DNA of 64,000 bases, from positions 87,177,447 through 87,241,446 of the forward strand of contig NC_132904.1 of assembly GCF_047675955.1 (NCBI RefSeq), in the 5' to 3' direction. Of this stretch, positions 58,452 to 64,000 are shown piece by piece. The position numbers were made by a program, and so were the translations under genes. Source of the stretch: Chlorocebus sabaeus (taxonomy: Eukaryota > Chordata > Mammalia > Primates > Cercopithecidae). The notes under the pieces were generated by a model. It saw only the letters and a list, made by a program, of their open reading frames with translations. It had not been told where the DNA came from and ran no database searches. Numbering within the stretch: position 1 is the stretch's first letter; each line of letters starts with the position of its first letter.

Positions 58452-59617
58452 AGAAGAAAACCTAGGCAATACCATTCAGGATATAGGTGCAGGCAAATAT
58501 TTCATGACAAAAACACACACACGCATACACAAATTGCAGCAAAGCAAAGATTGACAAATGGGGTCTAACTAAACTAAAGAGCTTCTGCACAGCAAAAGAA
58601 ACTATCAACAGAATATACAGACAACCTACAGAATGGGAGAAAAGTTTTGCAATCTATGCATCTAGCAAAGATGTAATATCCAGCATCTATAAGGAACTTA
58701 AACAAATTTACAAGAAAAAAAAATGACCTCATTAAAAAGTGGGCAAAAAACATGAACAGATACTTCTCAAAAGAAGACATACATGCAGCCAACAAACATG
58801 AAAAAATCCTCACATCACTGATGATTAGAGAAATGCAAATCAAAACCACAAGACATACCATCTCACGCCAGTCAGAATGACAATTATTAAAAAGTCAAAA
58901 AAACAACAGATGCTGGTGAGGTTGTATAGAAAAAAAAAATGTGTGTATACTGTTGGTGGGAGTGTAAATTAGTTTTACCATTCTGGAAGACAGTGGGGTG
59001 ACTCCTTAAAGACTTAAAAATAGCATTTGACACAATAATTCCATTGGTGGGTATATACCCAAAGGAATATGAATCAGTCTATTTTAAAGACACATTCCCG
59101 CGTATGTTCATTGCAGCACTACTCACAACAGCAAAGACATGGAATCAATCTAAATACCTTTCAATGATAGACTGGATAAAGAAAATGTGCATATGCACCA
59201 TGAAATACCATGCATCCATAACAAGGAATGAGATAATGTGCTTTGCAGGGATGGATGGAGCTGGAAGCCATCATCCTTAGCAAACTAATGCAGGGACAGA
59301 AAACCAAAGACTACATGCTGTAACTTATAAGTGGGAGCTAAATTTTGAGAACACATGGACACATAGAGGGGAACAACACACTCTGGGACCTGTCAGAGGG
59401 CAGAGGGTGGGAGGAGAGGGGGGAAGAGGAAGAAGAGCTAGTGGATGCTGGACTTAATACCTAGGTGATGGGTTGATCTGTACAGCCAACCACATGGCAC
59501 ACTGACCTATGCACATCCTGCACACATACCTCAGAATGTAAAATAAAAGTTGGAAATAAAAAAGAAGGTTTCTTAAATTGTTATTGTTTCTGCTTTAAAT
59601 GGTCTCTTTGATCTTCC

Positions 59618-59618
59618 T

Positions 59619-59657
<39 letters not shown>

Positions 59658-59660
59658 TTT
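59618..59660. repeat. (TTTA)n tetranucleotide repeat
   Basis: About 11 perfect units. A likely polymorphic STR. Confidence 0.95.
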
Positions 59661-59663
59661 TTG

Positions 59664-60044
59664 TGTGTTTGTTAAATAAAGACCCAGTAGTGAAATGACT
59701 TTATGTATTTTCAGTGTCTGGGTAACAGCATAAGACAGTAAAAGGTTTTGTCGTTGGCAGTCACTAGGTGCAGGCAAGCAGTGAAGCGGCCCACTGCAGA
59801 TCTCTACTTCCCTCTGCTTGTATTGTTGCAATGTGCATTTATAAAGAAATTTTTGCTTCACATTTTAATTTGTAATACTTGCAAAGAAAGTAACAAATGC
59901 AAGTTTCTGATCATGTGGAGTTAAGTGTGATGGCTCTTTATTAAGTGGTTCATTTGCCTGTAGACACCCAAGGGAAACCCTGTGTTAACATAAAATCTTT
60001 GCAGTCTAACAGATCTTTTAGCAGCTGTATATCTTTCAGCAGCA
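59664..60044. other. unassigned stretch
   Basis: No gene or named repeat recognised between the two STRs. Confidence 0.5.
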
Positions 60045-60260
<216 letters not shown>

Positions 60261-60387
60261 TCAGACGCTGTTAACTATGAAGATATGATCTAGCAGTCAT
60301 AAATTGGGGTTAACACAAATAAAATGTAAAAAAGAGAAAAAATATAAAAGAAAGAAACTAATATAAATAATACTATCATTCAAGAAA

Positions 60388-60500
60388 ACTGATTTTCTAG
60401 TACTTGCTCTGCTGCTAAATGTGTGACCATGAGCAGGTCAGGAAACTCCAATAATTTAAGATGGTGATCCACATAATGAGACGTTCTGAGGTAATAGATG
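60388..60500 (+). mobile_element. MIR SINE, sense
   Basis: 'tgctctgctgctaaatgtgtgaccatgagcaggtca' is the MIR front half. It decays after 60460. Confidence 0.65.
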
Positions 60501-60669
60501 ATGAAATTGTGTATGCATAATGTAAAAATACTGAATAGGTTTACTGAGGGCATAGCAAGGTAACATAGATAAATTGTTCCCTTGATAATAGCAACCAAAT
60601 ATTTTTAACCCGCATATCATGCACCTCCTTTAAAATAGTTAAAAACTTAAATATTTAGAAATACTCCTA

Positions 60670-60985
60670 GTCATTTAATTTCTCTTCAAAGCTCTAATGA
60701 CTCCCGTATCATTCAAGACACTTTTCTATGGCTCTAAGTCCTGCATGGTCTGACTCTTGAAGCCTTTTTCACCCCCTCACTACTTCTATGGCTTCGACTC
60801 CTACAACTCTCTCTCCGACACCTGTGTGCCAGCCACATCTCCATGCCTCGCTCTTGTATTCCCCTCAAATTTCTGATCAAATACCTTGTTACTAGGGAAA
60901 ACTTTTCAAATCGCTTTATGTAAAATAACACACCATCCGTCTCTCTTAATCCCCCTTAACCTCTCTTTATTTGTTATTAAAGTTT
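60670..60985 (+). mobile_element. L2 LINE, sense (upstream part)
   Basis: L2 3' coding/UTR text in order: 'tcctgcatggtctgactcttg', 'gtgtgccagccacatctcc', 'ctcaaatttctgatcaaatacc', 'ctttatttgttattaa'. It is followed by a MIR and then the L2 tail. Confidence 0.72.
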
Positions 60986-61014
60986 GGAGTCAGTTTCCTT
61001 GGACTGGAAGATTT

Positions 61015-61190
61015 GTCACTTAATAATTCCCAACTTGATCAAGTTACTAAATCTTTCTGTGCCTTACTTTCCTCATCTCTAAAATGAAAATACTAATAGT
61101 ACCTTTCTTATAGATGAATTAAAAATAATAGTATTTTAGAAATATTAATATGTGGCATATAGTATTACTATTATTTTTATTATTATAATC
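61015..61190 (+). mobile_element. MIR SINE, sense, inside the L2
   Basis: 'gatcaagttactaaatctttctgtgccttactttcctcatctctaaaatgaaaatac' is unmistakable MIR. L2 text precedes and follows it. Confidence 0.82.
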
Positions 61191-61214
61191 ATTGTTCATA
61201 GCATTTACTTCAAA

Positions 61215-61394
61215 CTGACATATATATTTTTGTTTGTATATTTCACCCATTAGAAATATAAGTCCATGGGACTATTTGGATTTGCTCATTGAACAATTCC
61301 CTGTGTCCCTAATAGTATCTTGTATTTAGTGGGCACTCTGTTGGATCAAATCTGTTGGATTAATATCTGTTGGATAAATATCTGTTGGATTAAA
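61215..61394 (+). mobile_element. L2 LINE 3' tail, sense, with four tandem tail units
   Basis: 'gaaatataagtccatgggac' to 'tcttgtatttagtgggcactctg' is the L2 end. It is followed by four 14-15-bp units of the form atctgttggattaat at 61336-61349, 61350-61364, 61365-61379 and 61380-61394, which resemble the usual L2 terminal 'atttgttgaatgaa'. Confidence 0.72.
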
Positions 61395-63324
61395 AAAAAT
61401 GGAGGTGACTGTATTGGATACACTTTGCTTCATTTATAGGTTAGTCCCAGAACTAGTGTTATACTTGATAAAAATAAGTTTTCTGCTTGATTATAACAAC
61501 GACCACAAAAAGATACATTTTTATGACATTTGCTATTCAGGAAAATTTCTTCAAAGTACACTGGAAGTGAATACACAAAAATCATGAGTGCAGCAAAACA
61601 CTTTCATAAAATCATACAGAAGGTTCTGATGTGGAATGTAGCATTTTGAATAGCTGATTGTAAATAATCTTCTCCAAGTGTCAATGTTACCCTGAAAGTT
61701 CCAGGGCAGAGGTGACTTTATTATAGTAACTTTGAGCTTTCTACCTGTAGGGAGTCCTTGAGTTACAGGCCAACCTGGAAATACAGAAGGAATCCCATAA
61801 TAAAAATAAGCTTGCTAGTGTTCAATGCTTTTCTTATGATTTTTATCTGAATCCATTATGGACTAAAGGAAGTGAAGGAATGTCAAAGCTAGCAAGGTCC
61901 AGGCTACAGCAGCAAATAATTGATTAAATAGTTGTATTCTTCCTGTGTTCCACTTATTCTTCCCTGAGGTAGCTTTATGACACACCCTAGCCCATCACTC
62001 CTGTGTTTACCCACGGTAGTCACTTTGTTTTTCTATCTCTATACAGGCAAAGGGGTATTTTAGTTCATTTGTCTATATTATCAGGAGACTATAAAGTTTT
62101 ATGTAAGTTTTCTGAATATGTTATGTCATTGTTGTGCTGTCATTGCCACAATCTCCCTCTGCCTCAAAGGCATCTGTAACTACACTATATCTTCCTAGCC
62201 CTTTTCCTGTGACCTATTTTCTTTTTCATAGTAGCTGATAGTTTTAAATAATAATTTGAACCTCCTGCCAATTTGGGCACAATATTAGTACTGATGAAGG
62301 CGGAGTCAACTGCACATATTGAGATGTCTGCATCCCAGGGGGACCAGAGACTCAAAACCATCCATGCACCCTTTTGTAACCATGCACAGATTCCAGTAAA
62401 CAGTGCTCCCACAGTGAGAAACTCTCATTTGATCTGGGTTTCTCCATCTTACTAAATTTGTTTTCTCAGCATAATCATTGGAAAAAAAGGAGAATTAATT
62501 AAATTTCAGTAGGATTCTCTCTTATGCAAGCTTCTGCACCCTTATCTCAAAAGTCAAGGAACTGATTTTCATGTGCTGTTTCTAGTTTTGAATACATGAT
62601 AATAATACACTATGGAACTATACCATCCAGTTAAATGCAATGGCATTTAACACCTAATGAATTCATGAAGAGAAGTTACAAATCAAATTACTGTTCATTA
62701 TGTTTTTTCTTTCTCAAAGGGAACTTTAATGATTTCCACCTGTATCTTTGAAAGAACTTAAAATCTAATTTATAGCTGTGCACATTAGAATTAAAGTTAT
62801 ATGGATATCTTTTATTTTCTAAAATGACATTAAATATTTAGAAAAGTATGTGTGTCTCTGGTGCCTGTAGTCTCCCTGAAGATAGCCCACAATTTACCTT
62901 CTTTCTAGTAGGAAATAGGTTTTACTTGATCTCTGAGGAAGCTGAACACTGCCAGAGAAAAACGAACCTTCTCTGTAAATCAGAAACATTCAAAAATGTC
63001 AGAGCATAAACACAGAGAATCCTATTACTTCTGAATATTTGTAGAGATCTATCCTAACCATGTCACCCATCATGAAGTCAAAAGTCACTTTCTAAATGCC
63101 CTAACTTGGCCTTCTCACTGTAAAAAAGGTAAATGAGGAAACAGTCTTTTGGAGGCACTTTGAAAACCCTTTCTGATGAAGCCCACAAAAATTTAAATTT
63201 TGGACTGAGTAGGCAGGGAGTGGTACATATAACTCTTCATTTTTATTCAATAATAATCCAAACACTATATTCTTAAGTTTCATCTGATATCAACGTAGAT
63301 GTGGCATATTTTTAACAAAAAATA
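61395..63324. other. unassigned stretch
   Basis: 1.9 kb without a recognised repeat or gene. Overlapping 60-75-codon frames on both strands at 62185-62455 lack motifs. Confidence 0.5.
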
Positions 63325-63475
63325 GCACTGTCGTTTACTGACACTACCATGAGCAAACACTTCAAGGCATCCTATCCTTATCCTCAATTTATAGGTGATA
63401 AAACTGAGGTTCATAAAGTTTAAGTAATTTGTACAAGGTTAAATAAACTAGATAGTAAAGGCTGAGACTGGCTTT
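63325..63475 (-). mobile_element. MIR SINE, antisense
   Basis: 'atccttatcctcaatttataggtgataaaactgaggttcataaagtttaagtaatttgtacaaggtta' is the reverse MIR core. It abuts the L1 that follows. Confidence 0.82.
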
Positions 63476-63477
63476 AA

Positions 63478-64000
63478 AAACGGTGTGGTGATTCCTCAAA
63501 GACCTAAAGAGAGAAATACCATTTGACCCAGCAATCCCATTACTGAGTATATACCAAAAGAAATATAGATTGTTGTGTTATAAAGACACATGCACCCATA
63601 TGTCCACTGCAGCACTATTCACAATAGCAAAGACATGGCATCAGCCTAAATGCCCATCAGTGATAGACTGGATAAAGAAAAGTTGGTACATATACACCAT
63701 GGGATACGATGCAGCCATAAAAAGGAATGAGATCATGTCTTATGCAGAGACATGAATGGAACTGGAGGCCATTATCCTTAGCAAACTAACAGAGGAACAG
63801 AAAACCAAATAATGCATGCTGTCACTTATAAGTGGGAGCTAAATGATGGACAAATGGACACATAGAAGGGAATGACACACACTGGAGCCTTTTGGAGAAT
63901 GGAGGTTGGGAGGAGGGAGACGATTAGGAAAAATAACTAATGGGTAATAGGCTTAATACCTGGTTGATGAAATAATCTGTACAACAAACCTCTCTGACAC
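63478..64000 (+). mobile_element. L1 3' end, sense, 5'-truncated (runs off right edge)
   Basis: ORF2 C-terminus and 3' UTR of a primate-age L1. The 61-codon frame at 63570-63755 reads CYKDTCTHMSTAALFTIAKT. The 3' UTR follows ('ataagtgggagctaaatgatg', 'ggaggagggaga'). It starts abruptly at about 63478, so it is 5'-truncated. The tail lies beyond the window. Confidence 0.9.

Larger units (their letters stand above)
57087..59563 (+). mobile_element. L1 main segment, sense (RT, C-terminus, 3' UTR)
   Basis: ORF2 from the RT palm onward. The catalytic F-A-D-D motif at about 57311-57322 reads F-A-D-N. Later: 'gtaggcagaatcaacttcattaaaatgg', 'gagcttctgcacagcaaaag', and a 78-codon C-terminal frame (59044-59280). 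A short A-rich end closes it near 59563. It carries an A25-like run (57797-57815) and an AAAT run (57996-58016). Interrupted by a foreign insertion at 58198-58451. L1PA/L1PB age. Not functional. Confidence 0.88.

Overview
This window is AT-rich primate nuclear DNA, almost certainly human. It carries AluY and AluS, L1PA, a THE1 provirus, MST and MLT1 MaLR LTRs, MER1B, MER2 and MER20 DNA transposons, a MADE1-like fragment, and many decayed MIR and L2 copies. I found no host protein-coding gene, no rRNA, tRNA or snRNA gene, no CpG island and no CRISPR array. The longest open frames lie in decayed L1, L2 or MaLR sequence, in Alu or in simple repeats. The window reads as intergenic or deep-intronic sequence built by layers of retrotransposition.

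Layout. 0-10 kb: an old L1M interrupted by a truncated Alu and a MER20; a complete two-LTR THE1 element with a perfect 5-bp target duplication (1.9-3.4 kb); MIRs; an AluY at the edge of an antisense L1 3' end (5.4-7.0 kb); and an L2. 10-22 kb: a tandem cluster of three antisense Alus, a truncated MLT1 LTR, an L2 reverse-transcriptase fossil, and a long antisense L1M split by a younger L1PA with a 15-bp target duplication. 22-28 kb: one nearly full-length but inactivated sense L1. 28-38 kb: mostly unassigned DNA, then an antisense LINE mosaic. It includes an L1MB flanked by two diverged copies of a segment of about 110 bp, followed by an antisense MST MaLR element. 38-45 kb: a sense L1M mosaic carrying two Alus, MIR and L2 pieces, and an MLT1 LTR nested in another L1M. 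45-56 kb: several Alus, a shrunken MADE1 copy inside a (TAG)n array, MER2, MER1B, and long stretches with no recognisable repeat. 56-64 kb: an L1 with a 5' inversion (twin priming) that itself received a short polyadenylated retrocopy; long pyrimidine microsatellites; an L2 with a MIR inside it; and an L1 3' end running off the window.

No genes cooperate here. The functional history is L1 machinery acting in trans on Alu and at least one non-Alu RNA, with LTR elements and cut-and-paste transposons added at different times. The nesting order gives relative ages. I found no new biological system. The best items for follow-up are the retrocopy at 58.2-58.5 kb, the mini-MADE1 in the (TAG)n array at 45.7 kb, and the long flanking duplication around the L1MB at 34.6-35.9 kb. 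Family names come from recalled consensus sequences and were not checked by a database search.
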